Source: an uncultured bacterium (GTDB lineage Bacteria > Cyanobacteriota > Vampirovibrionia > Gastranaerophilales > Gastranaerophilaceae). From it: a DNA stretch of 22,032 nt. A program made the position numbers and the translations under genes. Of this stretch, positions 15,455-22,032 are shown in pieces. Position 1 is the stretch's first letter, and each line of letters starts with the position of its first letter. The notes under the pieces are model-generated. The model saw only the letters and a list, made by a program, of their open reading frames with translations. It did no database searches and was not told where the DNA came from. Location: contig CABQIM010000020.1 in the NCBI GenBank assembly GCA_902464375.1, positions 1 to 22,032 of the forward strand, in the 5' to 3' direction.

Positions 15455-16897
15455 TTATTTAAACCTTTTTGCATAAATAACTGTCCAAGCTCCGCCTCTT
15501 GTAACTTTGAATTCTTTAAAATCAGTATTCATTCTTTTAATCATTGAATTTTTTACATTAGAGAATGTTACAAACATCTCCGGAAGCATAGGGTTGTCCT
15601 TATTTTCCTGCAAATATTTTTCATCAAAAAAGCTTACGCTATCCAAAAATACGACTGAAACAGTTTCTCCTACCGGAATTTCTGACAGAATTTGCGCAGG
15701 ATTAGACATATACAAAACTCGATTACTCTTGCTTATATAGTACAATTTTTTGTTATCAAAATTGGTGTATCTAGAAAATCTGTCCGGCTCGTAATATGTA
15801 AAAATAATATTTTGAGGGTTCTGATAATTTAATATATCACCGACTATTTTATGCCCTTCTGTGCGTTTTAGTTTTGTTACATAAAATGGCGTAAAATATG
15901 AACTCAAATGAAACAACACAAAAATAGCGAATAAAATAAGCCCTTGTTGTTTTAATCTTGCCAAACCTCTTGCTACAAACAATATTAAAATAGGAAGGAT
16001 TTCTATTGAATATTTTGTTATAAATACTAATTTACCGGAAATAGCTAGTGATGACATAATAAGAATCACACCCAGCACAATGAATGACAAACCTTTTTTT
16101 GTCCCCTTTATCATCGCAAAAAGAGCGATTAGTGTTGGAATCGTTTGCCACAAAGCAATTGATTTATTGTAAAAAAATACAGTTGGCGCATTCACATTGT
16201 TCGTTAAAATAGGAGAAAAGAAATCACTAAACAGAAACAATATATTTGTATAACTAAAGTGTCCCCACCATTGAGAAACAGGTATCATTCTTAAAACATT
16301 TGTAGAGATTATAAGAGATAATACAACCGCTGCTGCAATAGAATAGATATAAACAGATTTTCTTTTCCTCTTATAAGCAATATAGAAGAAAGTTAGCGCA
16401 ACATAAATAATTCCAATCACGTGTGTTAGCAGGATTAGAACGCTTGATACAATAAATAGTGTTAAATTTTTCTTATCATTATATTTTATATACCTAATCA
16501 GGTACAAGAGCGATAACACAGAAAACAGAAATAGAATTGAATAAAATCTTACTTCTTGCGCATAATATACAAGAAAAGAGAGTATTGATGTTATAGTTGC
16601 AGCATAATATCCGGCTCTTTTAGAAACTTCTTTTCCAACAAGATACATTATCGGAATTGCAAGCAAAGCCGGAATAACAGAAGTCAAACGCAATATAGTA
16701 TCAGAAGATCCTGCAAAAGGTTTTAGGTACAAGTAATACAAAGGCATGTGGCATTGTTTTAGAATTTCTTGCCAAAATCCGTTAAAAAATGGAGTAGATG
16801 CAACATGCCAACTTACATATTCATCATTCCAAAGCCCTTCCGGCTTAATTATATTTGTAAGCCTTAGAACAAGCCCCAAAAGCATTATATAAAGCAC
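15455..16897 (-). CDS. GT39/ArnT-like integral membrane glycosyltransferase
   Basis: This 480-residue protein has some 10-12 hydrophobic segments up to about residue 325 and a soluble C-terminal region (about 345-480). Residues 23-30 (WNDEYVSW) hold the acidic pair that acts as catalytic base region in GT-C enzymes, followed by HMPLYYL (50-56), equivalent to HPPLYY, and AQEVRFYSI (near 113-121). GT39/GT83-type enzymes take a sugar from a polyprenyl-phosphate donor and attach it to lipid or protein outside the membrane. The GTG start at 16897 is supported by GGGGAG 7 bases before it. It is divergent from a GT2 gene that could supply its donor. The acceptor is unknown. Confidence 0.8.
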   Translation of the reverse strand: MLYIMLLGLVLRLTNIIKPEGLWNDEYVSWHVASTPFFNGFWQEILKQCHMPLYYLYLKPFAGSSDTILRLTSVIPALLAIPIMYLVGKEVSKRAGYYAATITSILSFLVYYAQEVRFYSILFLFSVLSLLYLIRYIKYNDKKNLTLFIVSSVLILLTHVIGIIYVALTFFYIAYKRKRKSVYIYSIAAAVVLSLIISTNVLRMIPVSQWWGHFSYTNILFLFSDFFSPILTNNVNAPTVFFYNKSIALWQTIPTLIALFAMIKGTKKGLSFIVLGVILIMSSLAISGKLVFITKYSIEILPILILFVARGLARLKQQGLILFAIFVLFHLSSYFTPFYVTKLKRTEGHKIVGDILNYQNPQNIIFTYYEPDRFSRYTNFDNKKLYYISKSNRVLYMSNPAQILSEIPVGETVSVVFLDSVSFFDEKYLQENKDNPMLPEMFVTFSNVKNSMIKRMNTDFKEFKVTRGGAWTVIYAKRFK

Positions 16898-16917
16898 TCA
16901 AATCTCCCCATTTATTC

Positions 16918-16946
16918 TTTACACAAATACCAAATTTATATATAAT
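16918..16946 (+). promoter_or_regulatory. Near-consensus promoter of the GT2 gene
   Basis: TTTACA (16918-16923), exactly 17 bases, and a perfect TATAAT (16941-16946). Initiation would fall about 7 bases downstream, at or next to the ATG at 16954, and there is no ribosome binding site between. This predicts a leaderless or nearly leaderless mRNA. Confidence 0.75.
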
Positions 16947-16960
16947 ATTTTACATGACAA
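16933..16960 (-). promoter_or_regulatory. Probable promoter of the membrane glycosyltransferase gene
   Basis: On the minus strand, TTGTCA (16960-16955) overlaps the start codon region of the divergent GT2 gene; a 16-base spacer leads to TAAATT (16938-16933). Initiation near 16926 gives a leader of about 29 bases carrying GGGGAG. It fully overlaps the opposite promoter. Confidence 0.5.
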
Positions 16961-17895
16961 AACTTATTATTCAAATACCTTGTTATAACGAAGAAGAAAC
17001 ATTATTAACGACACTTAATGATTTGCCCAAAACAATTGCCGGCATTGATGAAATAGAAGTTCTTGTAATAAATGACGGCTCTAGTGACAATTCCGCCGAA
17101 ATTGCGAGAAATTGGGGAGCGAAAGTTCTTGATATAAAACCAAACAAAGGGCTTGCTAATGCTTTCAGAAGCGGGCTTGGAGAAGCATTAAGAAGAAAAG
17201 CCGATATAATAGTAAATACCGACGCAGACAACCAATATTGCGCATCCGATATAGAAAAGCTTGTTGTACCAATTCTTGCTGGTGAAGCCGATATTGTAAT
17301 CGGTGCAAGAGATATTGGAACAATAAAAGAATTCTCTCTTTTCAAAAAAGTTTGCCAAAAATTTGGCTCCGCAGTATTACGACTACTATCTTCTACTAAC
17401 GTTAAAGATGCTCCTAGTGGTTTTAGAGCGTTTTCTAAACATGCAGCTATCAGATTAAATATATTTGATAACTATACATACACTATGGAAACTTTACTTC
17501 AAGCAAACGCAAAAGATTTAAAAGTTGTATCTGTGCCAATTAAAGTTAACAAAAAATTGCGCGATTCTAAATTAGTCAAAAATATCTTTGATTATATGTT
17601 CAAATCAATGAAAACCATAATTCGAATGTTTATAGTTTATCGTCCGTTTAGATTTTTTATTACAATAGCCGGACTTATTGGCGCTATTGGACTAATTACC
17701 GTTGCTAGATACTTGTACTATTTTGTTCAAGGCAGCGGTAACGGACATATTCAATCTTTAATCTTCGCTGCAATATGTCTGATATCTTCTGTCCAACTTG
17801 GCGTTATTGCCGTAATTGGAGATTTACTCTCTATAAATCGCAAACTTATGGAAGATGTCCAAACTCGCCTTAAAGAACTTGAGCTTAGATTATAA
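16954..17895 (+). CDS. GT2 glycosyltransferase, dolichyl/undecaprenyl-phosphate sugar synthase-like
   Basis: The 313-residue protein starts with the GT-A fold typical of dolichyl-phosphate mannose synthase-like enzymes: IIQIPCYNEEETL (5-17), INDGSSDNS (39-47), NKGLANAFRSGL (64-75), the metal-binding DAD in NTDADNQY (88-95) and APSGFRAF (153-160). Two membrane helices follow (about 232-257 and 266-289) and a charged cytoplasmic tail. Such enzymes move a sugar from a nucleotide donor to a polyprenyl phosphate on the cytoplasmic face. The sugar cannot be read from sequence. It is divergent from a GT39-like enzyme that would use its product, similar in logic to the ArnC/ArnT pair. No ribosome binding site precedes the ATG. 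Confidence 0.88.
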   Translation: MTKLIIQIPCYNEEETLLTTLNDLPKTIAGIDEIEVLVINDGSSDNSAEIARNWGAKVLDIKPNKGLANAFRSGLGEALRRKADIIVNTDADNQYCASDIEKLVVPILAGEADIVIGARDIGTIKEFSLFKKVCQKFGSAVLRLLSSTNVKDAPSGFRAFSKHAAIRLNIFDNYTYTMETLLQANAKDLKVVSVPIKVNKKLRDSKLVKNIFDYMFKSMKTIIRMFIVYRPFRFFITIAGLIGAIGLITVARYLYYFVQGSGNGHIQSLIFAAICLISSVQLGVIAVIGDLLSINRKLMEDVQTRLKELELRL

Positions 17896-17902
17896 TTTTT
17901 GC

Positions 17903-17930
17903 AAAAAAAAACTTCTCTGGAATGAGAAGC
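17903..17930 (-). terminator. Minus-strand intrinsic terminator behind the GT2 gene
   Basis: CTTCTC (17912-17917) and GAGAAG (17924-17929) form a 6-bp stem around 6 bases. In the plus sense no T run follows, but on the minus strand the stem runs into nine T (from 17911 to 17903). No minus-strand gene lies upstream within 1.9 kb, so its client is unclear; it may stop antisense transcription into the GT2 gene. Confidence 0.55.
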
Positions 17931-18322
17931 TAGGAAAATTAGTTAGGAAGGGATTTAGGGGATTAAATCTTATTTACATCTTACATATATATAAAGTATA
18001 TTCAAAGTAATCAATTTCAGCTTTTATATATTTTGTTACAAATGTTTACAAATCAGTTTATCTAAATTTTTCGGGCTTCAACGCTAACTCTGTCTTGGAT
18101 TGTTCTGGCGAGCATAACATTGCAGTGATATCAAAAGTTGATGTTATAAGTCATCCTCTACCTCACCCTAGCCCTGTCTTGGATGGGTATTAATCAATAT
18201 AAATATTATCTATTATATTTCATGCCAAATTGTAAACTTTTGTAAAACTTTCACTCCAAATCCTAAAGTTTTTCAAAAAAATGCCGTAAATAATAATAAA
18301 ACAATAAAATATTGGAGGAATT
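17931..18322. other. Gene-free stretch with repeat fragments before the 489-residue protein gene
   Basis: No credible frame is present. 18155-18175 repeats 21 bases of the module at 367-387, and TGTCTTGGAT occurs twice (18091-18100 and 18175-18184). A possible promoter, TTTACA (17973-17978) and TATATT (17997-18002) with an 18-base spacer, faces right. Closer to the gene only a weak pair, TTTCAA (18271-18276) and TAATAA (18294-18299), is seen. TTGTAAACTTT and TTGTAAAACTTT form a direct repeat at 18230-18251. Confidence 0.5.
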
Positions 18323-19792
18323 ATGGCAATTCAAGATTCATTTAGCCTTAGCAATGCGGTAAACTCACAATCATACGCTTATAAATGTTGGTATAACTAC
18401 AATTATGGCAACAATACAATGGGGATTTCGGCTAAAGATATGGGCGAAATCACTCAAACTTGGAACAGCCAATTAAGCAACTGGCGAGCAACCGCACTGG
18501 ATGACGAAAACGCTTATGAAATTGAAGACGATGATTTCTCTACGGCCAAGATGAACGGCAAAAACCAAGCAAAAGAAGCAACGGGCTATGATGGAGATAA
18601 AAGTTATGGTAGCGTCGTAAATGCAGGATTATCTATCGCCGGAGCAACAACTGGGAAAGTCGTAGGAAATGTTGCAGCAAAAACGCTCAATAATGCAGGT
18701 GCTTGCGTAAAAAAAGGAGCTGTTTTAGAAGTTGGAAAAGAAGGGGCTAAAAAAGATGTAAAACTCAGTGATATAGCAACTGTTGTCATGGCTGCAGCAG
18801 TAGCTGCAAAGTATTGGGTTGCCAAACCTAATAAAGATAGCAAAGAAGCCTGTGATGCTTTGCAAGATGAAATGAACAATGCAACGGCAGCTTTAGGTGA
18901 CTCTCAAAATGAAATGAGCGACATGAGAGATGAAATAGAAACTCTTTCTGATGATGCTCAAATGGCAAACGAAGATGCTAATGGTGAAATTGAAGATAAA
19001 AAATCTGAATATGATTTTTATAAAGCCAGTTATGATGCTCTAATGGAGAAAGTTAACAGCGGTGAACAATTAACAGATGATGAAAAAGAATTGTTGAAAG
19101 AACTTGTACCAATTATGCAGCAACTTGGTGTTGACATTACTGATACCCAAGAAGAAACAACAGATACTGTGGGTGAAATTTATGAAGAAATGGGAACTTA
19201 TCAAGAAGGATACGACAATGCTGCTGAAACAGTTGCAGAAGTACAAGGTCTAACAGACTATGCTGAAGGATTTGACTCTAACACAAGAACTATGTGTTAT
19301 GTTGAAGCAGGCAGTCAAACTGTCAATGCTGGAAGTGCGACTTTGGCTGCAACAAAATTAGCAGGAAAAGCGTTTGTTGGTTGGGCATTTGCCGCAATAG
19401 GATACGCAGCAGCAGCATCTAGCGGCATCGCTACTGCTCAACAGATGAGTTGGGCAGGTGATGTCGGCACAGAAATCGGTATGAGAAAAGATACACAAGA
19501 TTTGAACGCAGCCACAAATGATATTTATGCAGAATCAATTGATGTTTATGATGGACAAATGGGCGTTGTAAACGATTTGGAAATTGAAATGCCTGATGAT
19601 TTGGCAGATCCGGAAGCCGTAGCAGAAAGTTTGAACGAAGAAACAGCCGGAGTTCTTGGTGGTGATGGCGCATCTTCTAACACAGGTTTAGGAGTTTCTA
19701 CTCAAGCAGCCGGAGCAACCGGCGAAAGTAAATCTGCTACAAACACCGCCGGAGCACAAGACGATAAAGACAAAGATAAAAAAGTAGTATAA
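18323..19792 (+). CDS. Unrecognised acidic 489-residue protein with two hydrophobic segments and a coiled-coil-like centre
   Basis: I do not recognise this protein. The start is well supported by GGAGG (18314-18318) 4 bases before the ATG, the same arrangement as murA. Regions: a Ser/Asn/Tyr-rich start (1-35) without a signal peptide; an acidic stretch (59-72); a Gly/Ala-rich segment (97-127) and the hydrophobic TVVMAAAVAAKYWVA (153-167); a Glu/Asp-rich probable coiled coil (172-315) with heptad-like spacing; a second hydrophobic segment, about 338-371, containing AFVGWAFAAIGYAAAASSG; and a flexible Gly/Ser/Thr tail ending DDKDKDKKVV. The order coiled coil plus two hydrophobic segments recalls membrane-inserting secreted proteins such as type III translocators, but no motif confirms this and no secretion genes are nearby. 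It is monocistronic, with long non-coding flanks. Being a real protein is near certain. Confidence 0.9.
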   Translation: MAIQDSFSLSNAVNSQSYAYKCWYNYNYGNNTMGISAKDMGEITQTWNSQLSNWRATALDDENAYEIEDDDFSTAKMNGKNQAKEATGYDGDKSYGSVVNAGLSIAGATTGKVVGNVAAKTLNNAGACVKKGAVLEVGKEGAKKDVKLSDIATVVMAAAVAAKYWVAKPNKDSKEACDALQDEMNNATAALGDSQNEMSDMRDEIETLSDDAQMANEDANGEIEDKKSEYDFYKASYDALMEKVNSGEQLTDDEKELLKELVPIMQQLGVDITDTQEETTDTVGEIYEEMGTYQEGYDNAAETVAEVQGLTDYAEGFDSNTRTMCYVEAGSQTVNAGSATLAATKLAGKAFVGWAFAAIGYAAAASSGIATAQQMSWAGDVGTEIGMRKDTQDLNAATNDIYAESIDVYDGQMGVVNDLEIEMPDDLADPEAVAESLNEETAGVLGGDGASSNTGLGVSTQAAGATGESKSATNTAGAQDDKDKDKKVV

Positions 19793-19796
19793 CTCC

Positions 19797-19816
19797 ACCT
19801 CCCTAGTTAGGGAGGT
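19797..19816. terminator. 9-bp palindrome between convergent genes
   Basis: ACCTCCCTA (19797-19805) and TAGGGAGGT (19808-19816) are perfectly complementary with a 2-base centre. It starts 5 bases after the stop of the 489-residue protein gene and 20 bases from the end of the convergent Cys-rich gene. Neither side has a T run, so it may be a repeat element that also blocks read-through. Confidence 0.45.
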
Positions 19817-19835
19817 CGCAGCACACATCAATATT

Positions 19836-20042
19836 TCAAACATCTTTTCTTTCTGACCAAACTTTAACAAAGTACTCTATACTTCTATCATGTTTTAGTT
19901 CAGCACTCTTTGGGAAAAAGCATCCGGGGATTTGACCGGCTTCTCTATGATGTCTTACACACTCGCAACAGATTCCTCTATTTTTGCACTTTGTAGCAGA
20001 ACAAGTACATTCCTGCAAATTGTCTTCTCTTTTACATTCCAT
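19836..20042 (-). CDS. Small Cys-rich DUF6485-like protein
   Basis: The 68-residue protein has eight cysteines (3, 12, 14, 19, 25, 26, 28, 41) in CTCSATKCKNRGICCECVRH and IPGCFFP, and the ending HDRSIEYFVKVW. This arrangement fits the DUF6485 family as I remember it; function is not known, but such spacing suggests zinc or Fe-S binding. AGGA lies about 9 bases before the ATG. It is the last gene of the VKOR-DsbA/queH operon, 13 bases after queH, which uses cysteine-bound metal centres itself. A shared role in metal or thiol chemistry is inference. Confidence 0.75.
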   Translation of the reverse strand: MECKREDNLQECTCSATKCKNRGICCECVRHHREAGQIPGCFFPKSAELKHDRSIEYFVKVWSERKDV

Positions 20043-20055
20043 AAACTCTATTCCT

Positions 20056-20607
20056 CTAATTCTTCAAATGTCCTTTTGAGAATTCACAACCACAATAATT
20101 CTGGCGATAAATTCCCAATTCTTTTGACAACTTATTTGTCTTCAAAAACCCATCTTTTTTCTTAAAATCAATAGCAACAAATTCCAAGCCATCTGCAACA
20201 TTCTGCGCAATTTGACTTATGCGAGTAAAATTTTTATGCGGACTTATAACAAGTGATGTCGTAAATTTACTTATACCAAGCTCTTTTGCTTTCTCTACAG
20301 TCTGTTTCAACCGTAATTTTATACATTCATCACAACGAGAACCGCGTTCCGGTTCGTTTTCTAACCCTTTTGCAACTGACAAAAAATCCTTATGCTCATA
20401 AGGTTCTACAATCAAATCAACCCAATGATACATGCAAACTATTTTTTGAGCCTCCAATCTGCGCTCATACTCATCTTCTGTGTCCAAATTTGGATTACAG
20501 AAATAAACAACAGGAGAATATCCCATTTCTCGCAAAAGCGCAATGGGATATCCTGAACAAATTCCACAGCAAGCATGGATTAAAATTTTATCTTTTTTTT
20601 GCTCCAT
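20056..20607 (-). CDS. queH: Epoxyqueuosine reductase QueH
   Basis: QueH reduces epoxyqueuosine to queuosine in the wobble position of GUN-decoding tRNAs, the last step of the pathway, as a non-homologous replacement of cobalamin-dependent QueG. The 183 residues carry the family motifs: HACCGICSGYP (11-21), RGSRCDECIKLRL (88-100), FTTSLVISPHKNFTRI (115-130), KKKDGF (149-154) and YRQNYCGCEFS (167-177). These cysteine pairs bind the Fe-S cluster and iron. Its start overlaps the end of the VKOR-DsbA gene by 20 bases, so translation is probably coupled. No other queuosine gene is in the window. Confidence 0.93.
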   Translation of the reverse strand: MEQKKDKILIHACCGICSGYPIALLREMGYSPVVYFCNPNLDTEDEYERRLEAQKIVCMYHWVDLIVEPYEHKDFLSVAKGLENEPERGSRCDECIKLRLKQTVEKAKELGISKFTTSLVISPHKNFTRISQIAQNVADGLEFVAIDFKKKDGFLKTNKLSKELGIYRQNYCGCEFSKGHLKN

Positions 20608-21775
20608 GTTCTATCAATATATCCTTCAACTCATAATAAGGCTTCACACCAACATACTCTTCGCCGTTCACAAACATTGTCGGAGTTGCATCCAGCCCCA
20701 TTTCATTAGCTTTAGAAACTTCGTCTTCAATCTCTTTATATGTGCTTTCTGCTTCCATATCTTTCAAGAACTTAGCTTTGTCCATCCCAAGCTCTTCCAC
20801 AAGTTTAAGCATATCTTCTTCTTTTTGAGGTTGGTTCTCATATAACAAAGAACTCATACCCCAATATTTTCCTTGCTTTCTGGAAGCTATTGCAGCTCTT
20901 GACATATAGCAAGCCCCCGGATGCATGTTTATATTGATGTAAGGATTGCATTCTTTATCAAACGGCAAATTGTGGTGAACGATTTTTACATTTGACAATT
21001 CCTTAACTGCTTGATGTAACATTATATTATGAATATAGCAAAGTGGGCAAACATAGTCAGAATATAGTTCTATAACAACAGTTCCGTTAGTATCACCCAA
21101 CTCATTACCTGTTACACGATACGGATTATAAGTTATTTTTCGATATTTCATAATAGATTTATGCTTTTTAATATGTGGCACAAAATTATCCGTTATTCCG
21201 CTATAGCACAAGAAAGATGTTGCCATAATAAGCAATACAACAAAAGTCTTTGGATAAGATTTTACACCGGCTATAAAATCTACAAACGTATCTTTCATAG
21301 CTTGAACAAATTGTTTTGGTTTTGCACCAAATGCAGTCAGTGCAATTGCTAAATCTATAAAATACGTAATCAAGCAAAGGATACAGAGTTTATTAATTTT
21401 GAACAAACTCATTCCTGCCAAAACCATAGACACAACAAATGCAACTGTTCCTAAAAATGCAATATAAGACATTGGATTTTTGAACACTTTTAGGAACCCG
21501 AAGATTTTAACATTTTTCAATTTATCGACAAATATCAAAAACAAAACTGTCACATAGAAAAACAATCCCCAATAAGCAAGAGGGATTCCCCAAAATTGAG
21601 CCAATATAGAACGTGCAGCACCGTCACAATCGATAAAATCATTTATTGAACAAAAGCTTGAAAGTGCATATTGTTGAAAATTAGCTACATAATAAATACA
21701 TGCCAATTTTATCGTAATTATTATCCCTACAAGAGAAAGTATCTGTATTCCAAGTTTTTTCTTATAAATAGCCAT
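20588..21775 (-). CDS. VKOR-DsbA fusion, disulfide-forming membrane protein
   Basis: The 395-residue protein joins two redox parts. Residues 10-150 are a VKOR domain with several membrane helices, the loop pair Cys42 and Cys50 (SSFCSINDFIDCDG), the FWGIPLAYWGLFFY helix and the quinone-proximal CILC (131-134). After a further membrane segment (177-193), residues 230-390 form a DsbA-like thioredoxin fold with the active site CPLC (243-246), HHNLPF, and the cis-proline ATPTMFVNG (363-371). Such fusions oxidise exported proteins on the outer face and pass electrons through VKOR to quinone, replacing the DsbA/DsbB pair. VKOR-thioredoxin fusions are typical of cyanobacteria and some others. It heads an operon with queH and the Cys-rich gene. 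Length and all four essential VKOR cysteines are intact. Confidence 0.93.
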   Translation of the reverse strand: MAIYKKKLGIQILSLVGIIITIKLACIYYVANFQQYALSSFCSINDFIDCDGAARSILAQFWGIPLAYWGLFFYVTVLFLIFVDKLKNVKIFGFLKVFKNPMSYIAFLGTVAFVVSMVLAGMSLFKINKLCILCLITYFIDLAIALTAFGAKPKQFVQAMKDTFVDFIAGVKSYPKTFVVLLIMATSFLCYSGITDNFVPHIKKHKSIMKYRKITYNPYRVTGNELGDTNGTVVIELYSDYVCPLCYIHNIMLHQAVKELSNVKIVHHNLPFDKECNPYININMHPGACYMSRAAIASRKQGKYWGMSSLLYENQPQKEEDMLKLVEELGMDKAKFLKDMEAESTYKEIEDEVSKANEMGLDATPTMFVNGEEYVGVKPYYELKDILIEHGAKKR

Positions 21776-21807
21776 AAAACTCTACTCCAATCCAGTCTAC
21801 ATGTCTA

Positions 21808-21835
21808 ATTCTAATATATAATAATCTTTTTTCAA
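21808..21835 (-). promoter_or_regulatory. Promoter of the VKOR-DsbA operon
   Basis: On the minus strand, TTGAAA (21835-21830), a 16-base spacer and TAGAAT (21813-21808) form a promoter. Initiation near 21801 gives a leader of about 26 bases with a GGAG before the ATG at 21775. Confidence 0.55.
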
Positions 21836-21852
21836 TAATATTTATAGCTAGC

Positions 21853-21878
21853 TGTACTAGTAAAAAAAGACTAGTACA
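21853..21878. promoter_or_regulatory. 9-bp inverted repeat upstream of the VKOR-DsbA promoter, possible operator
   Basis: TGTACTAGT (21853-21861) and ACTAGTACA (21870-21878) are a perfect inverted repeat separated by 8 bases. Its centre is about 65 bases before the predicted transcription start, a usual place for an activator. No T run follows on either strand, which speaks against a terminator. Confidence 0.5.
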
Positions 21879-22032
21879 ACTAACTGATTCCACAACTTTA
21901 AAAAATTTTTGTTAAGATTTATTACAAAATCATACATTCTAATGATTTTATTTAAAAAATATACTGCTAATATATATCTATACTCCTTAAAAAACGACGA
22001 TACACATATCCCTAATCAACAGCTATGCACGA
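21879..22032. other. AT-rich gene-free right edge
   Basis: No open frame of note is present on either strand; all three minus frames stop within 30 bases of the edge. An AT-rich inverted repeat, AAAATCAT (21926-21933) and ATGATTTT (21942-21949), is visible. The stretch looks like intergenic DNA between the VKOR-DsbA operon and a gene beyond the window. Confidence 0.5.

Noticed and set aside
18323..19792. Firm assignment as a type III secretion translocator
   Set aside because: Only the general layout agrees; no chaperone, needle or export gene is near and no conserved motif is visible.

Overview
The window is 22 kb of AT-rich bacterial chromosome carrying core housekeeping genes, with no tRNA, rRNA, CRISPR array, transposase or phage gene. 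Several features point to a non-photosynthetic relative of cyanobacteria (Melainabacteria/Gastranaerophilales type): a vitamin K epoxide reductase fused to a DsbA-like domain, a DciA-type replicative helicase loader candidate, a SecA without the C-terminal zinc finger, a lipoprotein foldase, an L10 leader RNA and low G+C with TTG/GTG starts. This taxonomic call is inference from gene content, not from a marker-gene tree.

Layout. 1-113 is the 3' end of an unrecognised gene with a terminator. 114-645 is gene-free and filled with G+C-rich repeat modules. 646-3027 (minus) is a compact operon: NrnA-like DHH phosphoesterase, YihY/BrkB membrane protein, YkgJ-like Cys-cluster protein. Divergent from it by 21 bp is a DciA-like gene. 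3379-3800 is gene-free with two more palindromic repeat types. secA follows (3801-6446) with a clear terminator, then an 859-bp gene-free block with a second copy of the repeat from the left end (about 95% identical) and a local direct duplication. murA (TTG start, recognisable promoter) overlaps a small gene for a protein built of two RWYDxDP repeats; then come mfd and a PpiC-type lipoprotein foldase, closed by a strong terminator, and a GNAT acetyltransferase.

Convergent to these is rplJ-rplL (ribosomal stalk), preceded by a roughly 290-nt leader resembling the L10 autoregulatory RNA, with a terminator hairpin and a competing GNRA hairpin; rpoB and rplKA are not adjacent. A GT39-like membrane glycosyltransferase and a DPM1-like GT2 enzyme are divergent from one small intergenic space with overlapping promoters. 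They look like a pair: one charges a polyprenyl phosphate with sugar, the other uses it.

The main unknown is a 489-residue acidic protein (18323-19792) with a strong ribosome binding site, two Ala/Gly-rich hydrophobic segments and a probable coiled-coil centre; it stands alone between long non-coding flanks. The window ends with a minus-strand operon: VKOR-DsbA (disulfide formation), queH (queuosine synthesis) and a Cys-rich DUF6485-like protein, behind a promoter with a 9-bp inverted repeat upstream.

The strongest items for follow-up are the 489-residue protein, the L10 leader/attenuator, the divergent glycosyltransferase promoters with a probable leaderless mRNA, the RWYDxDP protein coupled to murA, and the dispersed repeat family. 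No complete novel multi-gene system is evident.
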